From Paraburkholderia franconis (lineage in GTDB: Bacteria > Pseudomonadota > Gammaproteobacteria > Burkholderiales > Burkholderiaceae): DNA of 64,000 nt. How positions within the stretch are numbered: position 1 is the stretch's first letter; each line of letters begins with the position of its first letter. Below are positions 46,330-56,193 of this stretch, piece by piece. The notes beneath the pieces were generated by a model. That model did no database searches. It had not been told where the DNA came from and saw only the letters and a list, made by a program, of their open reading frames with translations. Both the position numbers and the translations under genes were made by a program. The stretch is taken from the NCBI RefSeq assembly GCF_009362735.1, contig NZ_WHNP01000002.1, positions 2,491 to 66,490 on the forward strand, read 5' to 3'.

Positions 46330-48693
46330 TTAGTGCCGGTCCAGGCGGGCGACACGGACCGCGCCGATCGCCTTCAGGATTTCTTCGCCGGTCGCGGGCG
46401 CGTTCAGCGGCGGATTCACCTTGTAATCGCCGACAGCGGCCACCGCATCACGGATCGCGAAGAACACGGAGAAAGGCAACAACAGCGGCGGCTCGCCCGT
46501 CGCCTTCGAGCGGTGAATGCTGTCCTCCGCGTTGCGATTCTTGAAGAGACGCACGCGGAAGTCAGGCGGCGTGTCATTGACAGTGGGAATCTTGTAGGTG
46601 GATGGCGCGTGCGTCATCAGCTTGCCGCCCGCGTTCCACCACAGTTCCTCCGTCGTCAGCCAGCCCATGCCCTGAATGAAGCCGCCTTCGACCTGGCCCA
46701 CGTCGATGGCCGGGTTCAGCGACGCGCCCACGTCGTGCAGCGCATCGGCGCGCAGCACGCGCATTTCGCCCGTCAGCGTGTCGATCACGACTTCGGAGAC
46801 GGCCGCGCCATACGAGTAGTAGAAGAACGGCCGCCCTTGCAGCTTCGCCTGATCCCAGTAGAGCTTCGGCGTCGCGTAGAAACCGTCGGACCACAACTGC
46901 ACGCGCGCGACATACGCTTTCGCAATCACCTCTTCGAACGGCACGATGGCATCGCCGACCAGCACGCAATCGCCCGCGAATCGCACCTGCGATGCCGTCA
47001 CTTCGCCCGCGCCGAACTTGTCGGCGGCGAACGCGGCGAGACGCTCGCGCAACTGGCGCGCCGCATCTTGCGCGGCCTTGCCGTTCAGGTCCGAGCCCGT
47101 CGATGCCGCCGTCGCCGACGTGTTCGCGACCTTCGACGTATCGGTCGCCGTCACGCGCACGCGATTGAAGCTCACGCCCAGTTCGTGCGCGACCACCTGC
47201 GCGACCTTCGTGTTGAGCCCTTGGCCCATTTCCGTGCCGCCGTGATTCACGAGCACCGAGCCGTCGGTATAGATGTGAACGAGCGCGCCCGCCTGGTTGA
47301 AGTGCGTCACGTTGAACGCGATGCCGAACTTCACGGGCGTCAGCGCGAGGCCCTTTTTCAGCACCTCGTTGTTGCGGTTGAATTCGAGCACTTCGGCACG
47401 GCGCTTGCGATAGTCGCTCGTCGCTTCGAGTTCGTCGATCAGCTCGTGAATCACGTTGTCTTCGACGATCTGGCCATACGGCGTCTGGTTGCGCCCGGTC
47501 TTGCCGTACAGATTGCGGCGGCGCACGTCGAGCGAGTCCTTGCCGAGCGAACGCGCGACATCGTCGATAATGTACTCGATCGCGAACGCACCCTGCGGGC
47601 CGCCGAAGCCCCGAAACGCCGTGTTCGACTGCGTGTTCGTCTTGCCGCAGAAGCCGTCGATGGCCACATCCGACAAGTAGTACGCGTTGTCGAAGTGACA
47701 GACGGCGCGCGTCATCACGGGGCCGGACAGGTCGGCGGAAAAGCCGCAGCGCGACGTCATGTCGACGGACACGCCTTCGATCACGCCTTCGTCGTCATAG
47801 CCGACGTCATACGTATAGTGGAAATCGTGGCGCTTGCCCGTGACCATCATGTCGTCGTCGCGATCGGGACGCAGCTTGACGGGACACAGCAGCTTCCACG
47901 CAGCAAGCGCCGCGCAGCACGCGAACAGCCCCGACTGCGATTCCTTGCCGCCGAAGCCGCCGCCCATCCGGCGGCATTCGACCAGCACGTTGTGCGAGTG
48001 GACGCCCAGCATGTGCGAAACGAGGTGCTGCATTTCGCTCGGATGCTGCGTCGAGCACCACACGTGCATGCCGTCGTCGTCCTTCGGCACCGCGTATGAA
48101 ATCTGGCCTTCCAGATAGAACTGCTCCTGGCCGCCGAGCAGCATCTCGCCCGCTTCGCGATGCGCCGCGCGCGCAAGCTTGGAGGCAGCATCGCCGCGCG
48201 CGAGCTTCATCGGCGGAATCACACTCTGGTTCGCGGCGCGCGCTTGCTGCGCCGTCAGCACGGCAGGCAGTTCCTCGAATTCGAATTCCGCACGACGCGC
48301 GCCGAGGCGCGCCGCATCGTGCGACGTCGCGACGACGATGAACATCGGCTGACCGACGTATTGCACGACGCCGTCCGCGAGAATCGGATCGTCGCCTTTG
48401 ACGATCGGCGCGCAGTCGTTGTGGCCGGGAATGTCGTCGGCGGTAAAGACGGCGACGACGCCGGGCGTCGCACGCACCTTGTCGAACTTCATCGACACGA
48501 TCTTCGCGTGCGCTTTCGGCGACAGCCCGAGCGCCGCGTGTAGCGTGCCCGCGAGTTCGGGGATGTCGTCGGTGTAGGTTGCGCGGCCGCTCACGTGCAG
48601 ATGCGCGGATTCATGCGGACGCGACACGTGCACTTGCGTGAAGTCGGCGAGTTCCGTGGCGTCCTTCAGGAACGGTTCGGCTTGCTGGTTCAT
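46330..48693 (-). CDS. xdhB: Xanthine dehydrogenase, molybdopterin-binding subunit
   Basis: Catalytic large subunit, 787 residues, oxidising hypoxanthine and xanthine to urate. Aldehyde-oxidase a/b hammerhead at the N-terminus (VSGRATYTDDIPELAGTLHAAL), cofactor loop RMGGGFGGKES, GTEMGQGLNTKVAQ and the catalytic Glu in SKATGEPPLLLPF near the C-terminus, all intact. ATG 48693 follows GGAG; 61 bp separate it from xdhA. Confidence 0.95.
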   Translation of the reverse strand: MNQQAEPFLKDATELADFTQVHVSRPHESAHLHVSGRATYTDDIPELAGTLHAALGLSPKAHAKIVSMKFDKVRATPGVVAVFTADDIPGHNDCAPIVKGDDPILADGVVQYVGQPMFIVVATSHDAARLGARRAEFEFEELPAVLTAQQARAANQSVIPPMKLARGDAASKLARAAHREAGEMLLGGQEQFYLEGQISYAVPKDDDGMHVWCSTQHPSEMQHLVSHMLGVHSHNVLVECRRMGGGFGGKESQSGLFACCAALAAWKLLCPVKLRPDRDDDMMVTGKRHDFHYTYDVGYDDEGVIEGVSVDMTSRCGFSADLSGPVMTRAVCHFDNAYYLSDVAIDGFCGKTNTQSNTAFRGFGGPQGAFAIEYIIDDVARSLGKDSLDVRRRNLYGKTGRNQTPYGQIVEDNVIHELIDELEATSDYRKRRAEVLEFNRNNEVLKKGLALTPVKFGIAFNVTHFNQAGALVHIYTDGSVLVNHGGTEMGQGLNTKVAQVVAHELGVSFNRVRVTATDTSKVANTSATAASTGSDLNGKAAQDAARQLRERLAAFAADKFGAGEVTASQVRFAGDCVLVGDAIVPFEEVIAKAYVARVQLWSDGFYATPKLYWDQAKLQGRPFFYYSYGAAVSEVVIDTLTGEMRVLRADALHDVGASLNPAIDVGQVEGGFIQGMGWLTTEELWWNAGGKLMTHAPSTYKIPTVNDTPPDFRVRLFKNRNAEDSIHRSKATGEPPLLLPFSVFFAIRDAVAAVGDYKVNPPLNAPATGEEILKAIGAVRVARLDRH

Positions 48694-48754
48694 TCTGCTG
48701 GTTCTCCGTCCTTGCCGACCAGAGTTACTCTGGTTCCAAGCAGGGCTGTTTGCG

Positions 48755-50272
48755 TTAAGCCGTGGCGCCGGCTGCTTCAACTGCACGCACATCGAGCGCG
48801 CTCTTTTGCAGCGGATCGTTCGGGCGCGTTTCGAGCCAGAAGCGGTACAGCGTGTTCTTCGCGGCTTCGAGGCGATAGCCGCTCGTCGCGCGCATATCGG
48901 TGAGCGGCTCGTAGTCCTTCGCGAGCGCGATCATCGCGGCCTGCGCGGTGGCTTCGTGCCAGTCGGCATCGGCGAGCGCGGCTTCCGCATGCGTCGCGCG
49001 CTTCGGCGTTGCCGCCATGCCACCGAACGCGATGCGCGGCTCGCGAATCGTGTCGCCGTCCGCGACGAACGAAAACGCAGCGCAAACGGCGGAAATATCC
49101 GAGTCGAAGCGCTTCGAAATCTTGTATGTGCGGAACGTGAAATGCCTGCGCGCTTCGTTGCGCGCGGGCACCTTCAGGCCCACGACGAACTCATGCTCAG
49201 CCATGTCCTTCTTCTGATACGCGACGTACAGGTCTTCGAGCGGCAGCTCGCGTTCGACGTCGCCGCCGCGCAGCACGACACGCGCGCCGAGCGCGATCAA
49301 GCCGGGCATCGAATCGCCGATGGGCGAACCGTTCGCCACGTTGCCGCCGAGCGTGCCCGCGTTGCGAATCGGCAGCGACGCAAAGCGCAGCCACATCTCG
49401 GTGAGTTCGGGATACTGCTTCGCCAGTTCGGCATACGCGCCTTCGACCGTCACGCCCGCGCCGATTTCGATCCAGTCGTCGTTTGTCTCGACTTTCTGCA
49501 TCTCGGTGACCTGGCCGACATACACAATGTGGCCCAGGTCGCGCATCATCTTCGTGACCCACAGGCCGATGTCGGTGCTGCCCGCGAGAATGCGCGTCGT
49601 CGGCGCATCGGCCTTGATCTTCGCGAGCGCGTCGATCGTGCGCGGCGCATCGAACGTCTGGCCGTTGAATTCGTAGTGGAAGGTTTCGCCGCGCTCGAGC
49701 GTCGCGAGCTTTTCGGCCAGCGCTTTCACGTCGACGGGCGCTTTCGGCGCGGGCAGCTGGAACATGCGCTCGGCCGCATCGACGATCGGGCGATAGCCCG
49801 TGCAGCGGCACAGGTTGCCCGTCAGCGCGTTGGCGATCTCGGCGCGGTCCGGCACGGTCCGGTTCGCGCACACATGCTCGTGGCCATGCTTCTCGTACAT
49901 CGACCACATCGACATCACGAAGCCGGGCGTGCAGAAGCCGCATTGCGAGCCGTGGCACTCGACCATCGCCTCTTGCACGGGATGCAGGCCGCCGTCCGGC
50001 TGGCGCAGGTCTTCGACGGTGAAGAGACCTTTGCCGTCGAGCGTCGGCAGAAACTGGATGCACGCGTTGACAGCCTTGAAGCTGACGCCGCCCGCTTCAT
50101 TGCGCTCGCCGATCACCACCGTGCACGCGCCGCAATCGCCTTCCGCGCAGCCTTCCTTGGTGCCCGTGCAGCGCGCGTCTTCGCGCAGGTATTGGAGAAC
50201 CGTGCGGGTGACGGGTGCGTCGGTGATCTCACGGATCGCGTTGCGATGATAGAAGCGGATCGGCTGGCTCAT
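48755..50272 (-). CDS. xdhA: Xanthine dehydrogenase, FeS/FAD subunit
   Basis: Small subunit of 505 residues. N-terminal plant-type [2Fe-2S] with C42, C47, C50 (GCAEGDCGAC) and C71; second [2Fe-2S] with C111 and C114 (CGFCTPG), C155 and C157 (NLCRCTGYR). FAD domain from about 200 (TRILAGSTDIGLWVTK; RNAGTLGGNVANGSPIGD) and a CO-dehydrogenase-type C-terminal domain. It passes electrons from the molybdenum centre to NAD+. First gene of the operon; only a weak ribosome site precedes ATG 50272. Confidence 0.95.
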   Translation of the reverse strand: MSQPIRFYHRNAIREITDAPVTRTVLQYLREDARCTGTKEGCAEGDCGACTVVIGERNEAGGVSFKAVNACIQFLPTLDGKGLFTVEDLRQPDGGLHPVQEAMVECHGSQCGFCTPGFVMSMWSMYEKHGHEHVCANRTVPDRAEIANALTGNLCRCTGYRPIVDAAERMFQLPAPKAPVDVKALAEKLATLERGETFHYEFNGQTFDAPRTIDALAKIKADAPTTRILAGSTDIGLWVTKMMRDLGHIVYVGQVTEMQKVETNDDWIEIGAGVTVEGAYAELAKQYPELTEMWLRFASLPIRNAGTLGGNVANGSPIGDSMPGLIALGARVVLRGGDVERELPLEDLYVAYQKKDMAEHEFVVGLKVPARNEARRHFTFRTYKISKRFDSDISAVCAAFSFVADGDTIREPRIAFGGMAATPKRATHAEAALADADWHEATAQAAMIALAKDYEPLTDMRATSGYRLEAAKNTLYRFWLETRPNDPLQKSALDVRAVEAAGATA

Positions 50273-50670
50273 GTCTCGTGCTCATTTCGGTTATTCGCAT
50301 CCGCATGGGGAATGCGGACGGTGCGGCTGACGGTTCGAAAAGTAGCATCATCAATAATCACAACCCATAGGCTCGATCGCATGGGGGACATACAGCTGGA
50401 GCGATAAATTGAGACGGCGACGGGCCGCTGCGCTTATGTCGCCAAGTCCGTTTCGAGCTATTTTCATTACCACTTGCTCATATCGGACAGCCTATGCGCT
50501 GACAGTGCGCGATCAAAACCCGCCAGAAGCCGAGAAAATTGACGGGAACCCGTCAGAACCACCGTTCAGCCCCGTTTCATCGGTGCGAAAAATATTGAGC
50601 AGGGTCGGCAAAGGAATCGGTTCCATGGGAAAATCATGCCTTTGCGCCGATTTCAAGTCTCGTTTTCCCC
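50273..50670. other. Divergent region xdhA/MFS
   Basis: 398 bases that must hold both promoters. Includes a short ACCCGTCAG/AACCCGTC-like repetition near 50517-50560. No gene recognised. Confidence 0.35.
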
Positions 50671-51882
50671 ATGTCCGTCAACTCCGCTACGCCGCGCAGC
50701 GAATTTGCGACCACGTTGCAGATCATTCCCGTCGTCTTCTTCACGTTCCTTTGCTACCTGACGATCGGCATTCCGCTCGCGGTGCTGCCGGGCTACGTCC
50801 ACGACGATCTCGGCTACAGCGCCGTGCTCGCGGGTCTCGCGATCAGCGTCCAGTACTTCGCGACGCTCGCGTCGCGGCCACTGGCCGGCCGGTCCGCCGA
50901 CACGCTCGGGCCGAAGAAGACGGTGACGATCGGCCTGATCGGCTGCGGCGCGAGCGGCGTGCTGCTGCTCGTGGCCGTGCTGCTCGGCCGCTGGCCGGCG
51001 CTAAGCCTCGGTCTGCTGGTGCTGAGCCGCCTCGTGCTCGGCTTCGGCGAAAGCCTGTGCGGCACGGGCGCGATCCTGTGGGGCATCGGCCGCGTCGGCA
51101 CGACGAACAATGCGCGCGTGATCTCGTGGAACGGCATCGCCACTTACGGCGCGCTCGCGATCGGCGCGCCGCTCGGCGTCGCGATTGCGCATGCCGTCGG
51201 GTTCTTCGCGCTCGGCGTCGTCGTGATCGCGCTCGCGGCGCTCGGCTACTACCTCGCGCGTCTGATCGCGCCCGTGCCCGTCGTGCATGGCGAACGCATG
51301 TCGTATCGCAGCGTGTTCACGCGCGTGCTGCCGCATGGCATCGGGCTCGCGCTCGGCTCGGCGGGCTTCGGCTCGATCGCGACGTTCATCACGCTCTTCT
51401 ACGCGGCGAACCACTGGCCGAACGCGGCGCTGTCGCTGACGGTGTTCGGCACGCTGTTCATCGGCGCGCGGCTTTTGTTCGCCAACACGATCAAGACGTA
51501 CGGCGGCTTTCGCGTTGCGATTGCATCGTTCTCGTTCGAATGCGCCGGCTTGCTGTTGCTGTGGCTCGCGCCCGTGCCGCACGTCGCGCTGGCGGGCGCC
51601 GCGCTGACGGGCTTCGGCTTCGCGCTGGTGTTCCCGGCGCTCGGCGTCGAAGCGGTGGGACTCGTGCCGCCCGCGAGCCGTGGCGCTGCGCTGTCCGCGT
51701 ATTCGGTGTTCCTCGATCTGTCGCTCGGCGTGACGGGGCCGCTGGCGGGCTATATCGCCGGCGAGTTCGGCTACGGCTCGGTGTTTCTGTTCGCGGCCGT
51801 CGCCGCCACAGCCGCCGTCGCGCTGTCGACGATGCTCTACTTGCGCAACGCGCGCACGCCGAACGCGCCGGCAGCGGCGTGA
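50671..51882 (+). CDS. MFS transporter, YhhS/YfcJ-like
   Basis: Inner-membrane protein of 403 residues with 12 predicted helices. MFS motif A appears between helices 2 and 3 as [37 protein letters not shown] matches the YhhS/YfcJ group of probable drug or metabolite exporters. Divergent from the xanthine dehydrogenase operon, so purine-related transport is possible but unproven. Ends at a bidirectional terminator. Confidence 0.9.
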   Translation: MSVNSATPRSEFATTLQIIPVVFFTFLCYLTIGIPLAVLPGYVHDDLGYSAVLAGLAISVQYFATLASRPLAGRSADTLGPKKTVTIGLIGCGASGVLLLVAVLLGRWPALSLGLLVLSRLVLGFGESLCGTGAILWGIGRVGTTNNARVISWNGIATYGALAIGAPLGVAIAHAVGFFALGVVVIALAALGYYLARLIAPVPVVHGERMSYRSVFTRVLPHGIGLALGSAGFGSIATFITLFYAANHWPNAALSLTVFGTLFIGARLLFANTIKTYGGFRVAIASFSFECAGLLLLWLAPVPHVALAGAALTGFGFALVFPALGVEAVGLVPPASRGAALSAYSVFLDLSLGVTGPLAGYIAGEFGYGSVFLFAAVAATAAVALSTMLYLRNARTPNAPAAA

Positions 51883-51903
51883 CGGCCGTCTGAATCCGGA
51901 TCG

Positions 51904-51936
51904 AAAAAAAGCGACGCCGCGTGCGTCGCTTTTTTT
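51904..51936. terminator. Bidirectional terminator
   Basis: Seven A (51904-51910), stem GCGACG/CGTCGC with 7-nt loop, seven T (51930-51936). Symmetrical, serving both the MFS gene and the convergent aminotransferase gene. Confidence 0.9.
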
Positions 51937-51959
51937 CATCGGCGGCCCGCTTTCGCCGA

Positions 51960-53204
51960 TCAGGCGTTCAGCGCTTCGCCCTTCGCGCTATTCGCGAGCG
52001 ACCGCTCCAGCGCCGCGACGCCTGCGGGCAGATCGACATTCACGCCCAGATCGATCATCGTCCGCCCGAACGCGTGCAGCGTGCGGAACAGGTTGTGTTC
52101 GCGGGCCTGCTCCCCCATCTGGCCGATTCGCACGATCGGCAAGCCGAACGACCCGGAAATCTCGACCTGATGATGACGCGAGATGTGCCCGCAGATGTCG
52201 CCGGGCGTGAGATCGGGTCGGTCTTTCGTCGGCACTTCGATGCCGACCACGGAGTTCAGCCGGCACGCGGCGGGCGCGTACAGTTGCAGACCCATTGCGC
52301 TGATCCCCGCCTGCAGCGCGAGCGAGCACTTCAGATGCCGCGCGAAGCGCTTTTCTAGCGTCTCCGCGCACACGAGCCGCAGCGCCTCGTGCAGCGCGAG
52401 CACGCCCGACACGGGTGCCGTGTAGTGATAGCCCGCGTTGTGCCAGAAGTTCTCGGCCAGCGATGCGTCGAGGCACCAGTGCGCGCTTGCATGCGAGCGT
52501 CCTTTCACGCGCTCCCACGCCGCATCCGAAAACGCGATCAGCGATACGCCCGGGATCGACGACAGCCCCTTCTGCCCGCCCGTGATGACGGCATCGATGC
52601 CCCATGCGTCCATTTCGAGCGGCATCGTCGACAGCGTGCACACGGCATCGACGACGACCAGCGCGCCCGCCTTCTTCGCGAGCGCCGCGATGTCCTTCAG
52701 GTGATAGTTCCAGACGGTGTTCGAGGTCTCGCCCTGAACGATCGTCACGATCTCGGGACGCACGCGGCGAATCGCCTCCTCGACCTGTTCGAGCGTCGCG
52801 ACCGTGCGGTCCGCGACTTCGAGCAGGGACACATCCGCGCCGACGCGCCGTCCCATTTCGGCCATCCGCGCGCTGAAGAAGCCGTTCTTGATGCTGAGCA
52901 CGCGCGTGCCGGACCACGCGAGATTGGAGATCGCCATTTCCATCGCCGCCGAGCCCGGACCCGCGACGCCCAGCACCCACTTCGAGTTCGTCTGGAACAC
53001 GTAACGCGCCATCGTCTTCACCTGTCCGACCACCTTGGCCATCGTGCCGCCCAGATGGTTGATGACGATCGCATTCGCCTTCGCGACGGCGGCGGGAATC
53101 GGCACGGGGCCGGCGCCCATCATCAGAAGCGGTTCTTCGGGAAGAATTGCATCGAGCGATTCGACTTCGGGACAGGGAACGACGTTGGACGTTGTAGGGG
53201 TCAT
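51960..53204 (-). CDS. Class V aminotransferase, serine/ureidoglycine-glyoxylate type
   Basis: PLP enzyme of 414 residues. PLP lysine K212 in TGGQKGLSS, D186 in VVVDAVCT, and QGETSNTV near 157-164; start GAGPVPIPAAVAKA is typical of the alanine/serine-glyoxylate group. Beside xanthine dehydrogenase it may be the PucG-type (S)-ureidoglycine-glyoxylate aminotransferase of purine degradation; without other allantoin genes in view this remains open. No ribosome site precedes ATG 53204, but an upstream frame overlaps it as ATGA (53201-53204), so coupling to that frame is possible. Confidence 0.9.
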   Translation of the reverse strand: MTPTTSNVVPCPEVESLDAILPEEPLLMMGAGPVPIPAAVAKANAIVINHLGGTMAKVVGQVKTMARYVFQTNSKWVLGVAGPGSAAMEMAISNLAWSGTRVLSIKNGFFSARMAEMGRRVGADVSLLEVADRTVATLEQVEEAIRRVRPEIVTIVQGETSNTVWNYHLKDIAALAKKAGALVVVDAVCTLSTMPLEMDAWGIDAVITGGQKGLSSIPGVSLIAFSDAAWERVKGRSHASAHWCLDASLAENFWHNAGYHYTAPVSGVLALHEALRLVCAETLEKRFARHLKCSLALQAGISAMGLQLYAPAACRLNSVVGIEVPTKDRPDLTPGDICGHISRHHQVEISGSFGLPIVRIGQMGEQAREHNLFRTLHAFGRTMIDLGVNVDLPAGVAALERSLANSAKGEALNA

Positions 53205-53464
53205 GACGGAGACGCACGAAAAATGAACGTTGCAGGAAAACGGCCCACCGCGCGCAGCAGCACCTGCGCACGGCGGGCCATCTTTCGATCATTCACCGAT
53301 ATTCGCGCTTGCGCAAGCGTTCGGAGAAATTCAATGACGGATCCGGGAGAGCCGTCGTTACTCGATGTTGGTCGCTTGACCTCTCTTCTCTCAAACGCGT
53401 CCTCGTCGTCGAATGCGATGCCGATGTCCTCGTACAGCGCACTTGCGGCTGCGAACCCCATCAT
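53201..53464 (-). CDS. Possible upstream frame overlapping the aminotransferase start
   Basis: Frame of up to 87 residues (ATG 53464; a later ATG at 53278 gives 26 residues reading MARRAQVLLRAVGRFPATF...). Its stop overlaps the aminotransferase ATG as ATGA. The downstream gene lacks its own ribosome site, which would fit translational coupling, and a hairpin sits inside the frame. No homology recognised and no good ribosome site, so it may be an accidental frame. Confidence 0.3.
   Translation of the reverse strand: MMGFAAASALYEDIGIAFDDEDAFERREVKRPTSSNDGSPGSVIEFLRTLAQARISVNDRKMARRAQVLLRAVGRFPATFIFRASPS
53242..53279 (-). promoter_or_regulatory. Imperfect hairpin ahead of the aminotransferase, attenuator-like
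   Basis: On the minus strand GGCCC..CCG..GCGCAG pairs with CTGCGC..CGG..GGGCC with two mismatches, then TTTT. About 38 bases ahead of the aminotransferase ATG. A neighbouring 14-bp palindrome CGCTTGCGCAAGCG (53306-53319) could form an alternative structure. Attenuation is inferred. Confidence 0.4.
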
Positions 53465-54020
53465 TATGGATTTTCGTATGAATATTTTTAAAAATTATGC
53501 GCGCATTAACTCGTCCATCGGATTAACTGGATTAATTGGAAGGTGCGCACGAATAACGACAGGGATTAACCCGTGTCATCCGAAACGGGAGGTAATGCGA
53601 CGTATTCGTATCAGCCACCGGTATTGGCGCTTTTGACCGATATCAAATCAGCCCGTGCCGCTTCCTTTCAGCCAGACATTGTTCCCTCGCAAAGCCGTCG
53701 AACGGCGCGAAAACCATTTTTCAGCCGATGACTCTTTTATGTCCGCATTTGAAGCTTGCGAAATCGCCTAGTCTGATTCCGCCAGGCTAAAGCAAGTTGG
53801 TTTTTACAATTGCGAAATAACATCGTTCATTCGATAAATATTGAAATTCCCAGCCACTGTCAATACTATTTTTTTGGACGACCTGGTAAAAATTCCAGAA
53901 CCGGCAATCGTTTGTAATCGGCCGGTACACCGCCAGCGAGGCCGATGCGGAAAGCACACTGCCGCACGCCACGCCGGGTCAACGACGCGCGGCTAAACCG
54001 CGCTTTGCGAGGGCGCTACC
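53280..54020. other. AT-rich intergenic region
   Basis: Most A/T-rich part of the window, notably 53461-53560 and 53790-53930. ATTAAC or ATTAAT occurs at 53505, 53522, 53531 and 53565. Should hold the promoters of the aminotransferase (minus) and LysR (plus) genes. A 61-codon minus frame at 53787-53972 has no supporting features. Possibly acquired DNA or a regulator-rich promoter. Confidence 0.4.
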
Positions 54021-55007
54021 ATGAATCAGATCTACGCTATGCGGGTCTTCGTCCGGGTTGCGGAGACACAGAGCTTCAGACGCGCGGCCCAGCAGCTGAA
54101 GGTGTCGAACGCGCTGGTCACACGTTCGATCGCAACGCTGGAGGCGCATCTGCATGCGCGCCTCATCAATCGCACGACACGCAATCTTTCACTCACAGAA
54201 GCGGGCACACACTATCTGGAGGGTTGCCGCGGCCTGCTCGAAGAACTCGATCTTCTGGAAGGCTCGGTGGCGGGCACCGAGCGCGAGCCCAGCGGCACGC
54301 TGCGCGTCGTCGCGACAGCCGCACTGTCGCCCCAAGCCCTCACGCAATTGCTCGACGGCTACCGGCGGCGTTATCCAAAAGTGTGCATCCGGCTCACGCT
54401 CACCGAGCGCGCGCCGCATCTGCTCGAAGACGGCTACGACGTCGGCATCTTCATCGCGGAGCATGGATCGTCGGGGCATAACGCGGAGATCGACAGCGTC
54501 GAACTGTCGTTCGCAACACAGCGACTCGTGCCGTGCGCCGCGCCCTCTTACCTCGCGCTGCGCGACGAGCCGCGCCATCCCGAGCAACTGGCGCTGCACT
54601 CGTGCATCGCGACGCCGGCCGAGCAGCGCGGCCCGATAGCATGGCATTTCGTCGATGGGGATGGCGACCCGCGACCCGTCGCGTTCGAACCGTCGTACAC
54701 GGTGAACAGCCGGCTACTTGTGCGGCTCGCCGCGATCGCCGGCATGGGCGTCGCGGTGCTGCCCGAAACGCTCGTCGCCGACGACTTCGCGACGGGTGCA
54801 TTGAAGCGCATCATGCCGGACTATTCGGTCGATGAATCGCGGGCGAAGGTGTCGCTCGTCTATCCGCGCCGCCGCCACCTGCCGACGAAGACGCGTACAT
54901 TCATCGATTACACGGTCGAGCATGCGGGATGCGCGGAGCCGGAGGTTCCCACGAACGCGCATGCGATGATGGCGCACGAACTGCACGTCGTGCGGCACGC
55001 GTCATAG
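54021..55007 (+). CDS. LysR-family transcriptional regulator
   Basis: 328 residues. N-terminal helix-turn-helix at about 3-40 (YAMRVFVRVAETQSFRRAAQQL; VSNALVTRSIATLEAHL), effector domain of the CrgA/AaeR group (GTLRVVATAALSPQAL; VRLAAIAGMGVAVLPETLV). Directly followed, 51 bp on, by a D-lactate dehydrogenase gene on the same strand. Regulon unknown. Confidence 0.93.
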   Translation: MNQIYAMRVFVRVAETQSFRRAAQQLKVSNALVTRSIATLEAHLHARLINRTTRNLSLTEAGTHYLEGCRGLLEELDLLEGSVAGTEREPSGTLRVVATAALSPQALTQLLDGYRRRYPKVCIRLTLTERAPHLLEDGYDVGIFIAEHGSSGHNAEIDSVELSFATQRLVPCAAPSYLALRDEPRHPEQLALHSCIATPAEQRGPIAWHFVDGDGDPRPVAFEPSYTVNSRLLVRLAAIAGMGVAVLPETLVADDFATGALKRIMPDYSVDESRAKVSLVYPRRRHLPTKTRTFIDYTVEHAGCAEPEVPTNAHAMMAHELHVVRHAS

Positions 55008-55058
55008 GCAGCGCGGCGTCGCCAACACGCCGGCGGTGCCCACAGGAGTCCGGAATCC

Positions 55059-56063
55059 ATGCGCATGATCCTGTTCAGCAGCCGGCAGTACGACATCGAC
55101 ACGTTCACCGAGGCGAACACCGCGTTCAAGTACGAGTTGCACTTTCAGGAGTCGCATCTCGATGCGGACACAGCCGTGCTCGCCGACGGTTACGACGTCG
55201 CGTGTCCGTTCGTCAACGACACCGTCGATGCGGCGACGCTCGAACGCCTGCACGCGGGCGGCACGCGGCTGATCGCGCTGCGCTCGGCGGGCTTCAATCA
55301 CGTCGATCTGGCGGCGGCTCAGCGCCTGGGCATGCCCGTCGTCAGAGTGCCCGCGTATTCGCCGCACGCGGTCGCCGAGCATGCGGCGGGACTGGTGCTC
55401 GCGCTGAACCGGAAGCTGCCGCGCGCCTTCGCCCGCACGCGCGAGGGAGATTTCTCGCTGAACGGGCTGCTCGGTTTCGACCTTCACGGCAAGACAGTCG
55501 GCGTGATCGGCACGGGCATCATCGGCCGGTGCTTTGCGCGTGTCATGGCCGGCTTCGGCATGCAGGTGCTCGCGCACGACCCCGGTCCTGAGTCACCCGA
55601 AGTCCTCGCGCTCGGCGGGCGCTATGTGCCGCTCGATACGCTGCTTGCGGAGTCGGACGTCGTGAGCCTGCACTGTCCGCTGCTGCCCTCGACGCACCAC
55701 CTGATCGACAGCCGCGCGCTCGCGAAGATGAAGCGCGGCGCAATGCTGATCAACACGGGGCGCGGCGGGCTGGTCGAAAGCAATGCGCTGGTCGGCGCGT
55801 TGAAGAGCGGCCAGCTGGGACATCTCGGGCTCGACGTGTACGAAGAGGAAGGCGGCATCTTCTTCGAGGACCACTCGAATCAGCCGCTGCAAGACGATGT
55901 GCTCGCGCGTCTGCTGATGTTTCCCAATGTGATCGTGACCGCGCACCAGGCCTTTTTCACGCGCGAGGCAATGACCGAGATCGCGCAGACGACGCTCGGC
56001 AATGTGAAAGCGTGGCGCGAGGGGGCGCCGCGCAATGTCGTCGAGGCGCCGGCGAAGGGATAA
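55059..56063 (+). CDS. ldhA: D-lactate dehydrogenase (2-hydroxyacid dehydrogenase family)
   Basis: Cytosolic NAD-dependent enzyme of 334 residues. Rossmann motif GTGIIGRC at 151-158; catalytic R235 (NTGRGGLV), E264 (YEEEGG) and H296 (TAHQAFF). RSAGFNHVDL at 75-84 and DVYEEEGGIFFEDHS are characteristic of fermentative LdhA rather than of glycerate dehydrogenases. Reduces pyruvate to D-lactate. AGGAG lies about 12 bases before ATG 55059; a second in-frame ATG two codons later has a longer spacing still. Confidence 0.9.
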   Translation: MRMILFSSRQYDIDTFTEANTAFKYELHFQESHLDADTAVLADGYDVACPFVNDTVDAATLERLHAGGTRLIALRSAGFNHVDLAAAQRLGMPVVRVPAYSPHAVAEHAAGLVLALNRKLPRAFARTREGDFSLNGLLGFDLHGKTVGVIGTGIIGRCFARVMAGFGMQVLAHDPGPESPEVLALGGRYVPLDTLLAESDVVSLHCPLLPSTHHLIDSRALAKMKRGAMLINTGRGGLVESNALVGALKSGQLGHLGLDVYEEEGGIFFEDHSNQPLQDDVLARLLMFPNVIVTAHQAFFTREAMTEIAQTTLGNVKAWREGAPRNVVEAPAKG

Positions 56064-56108
56064 GCAGCGCACAGCCGGATACGTCGAAGCGGCCAATGAA
56101 GCAACGAA

Positions 56109-56148
56109 GGCCAGCGCGATGATGCGGACTTGCATCGTCGCGCTGGCC
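56109..56148. terminator. Long hairpin between convergent genes
   Basis: 17-bp stem (56109-56125 with 56132-56148) with one G-T wobble, 6-nt loop, then ATTTCACTT. Shared terminator for ldhA (plus) and the 185-aa gene (minus). Confidence 0.6.
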
Positions 56149-56193
56149 ATTTCACTTATGCGGATTCGATCGCACGTACCGGACGTGCATCGT

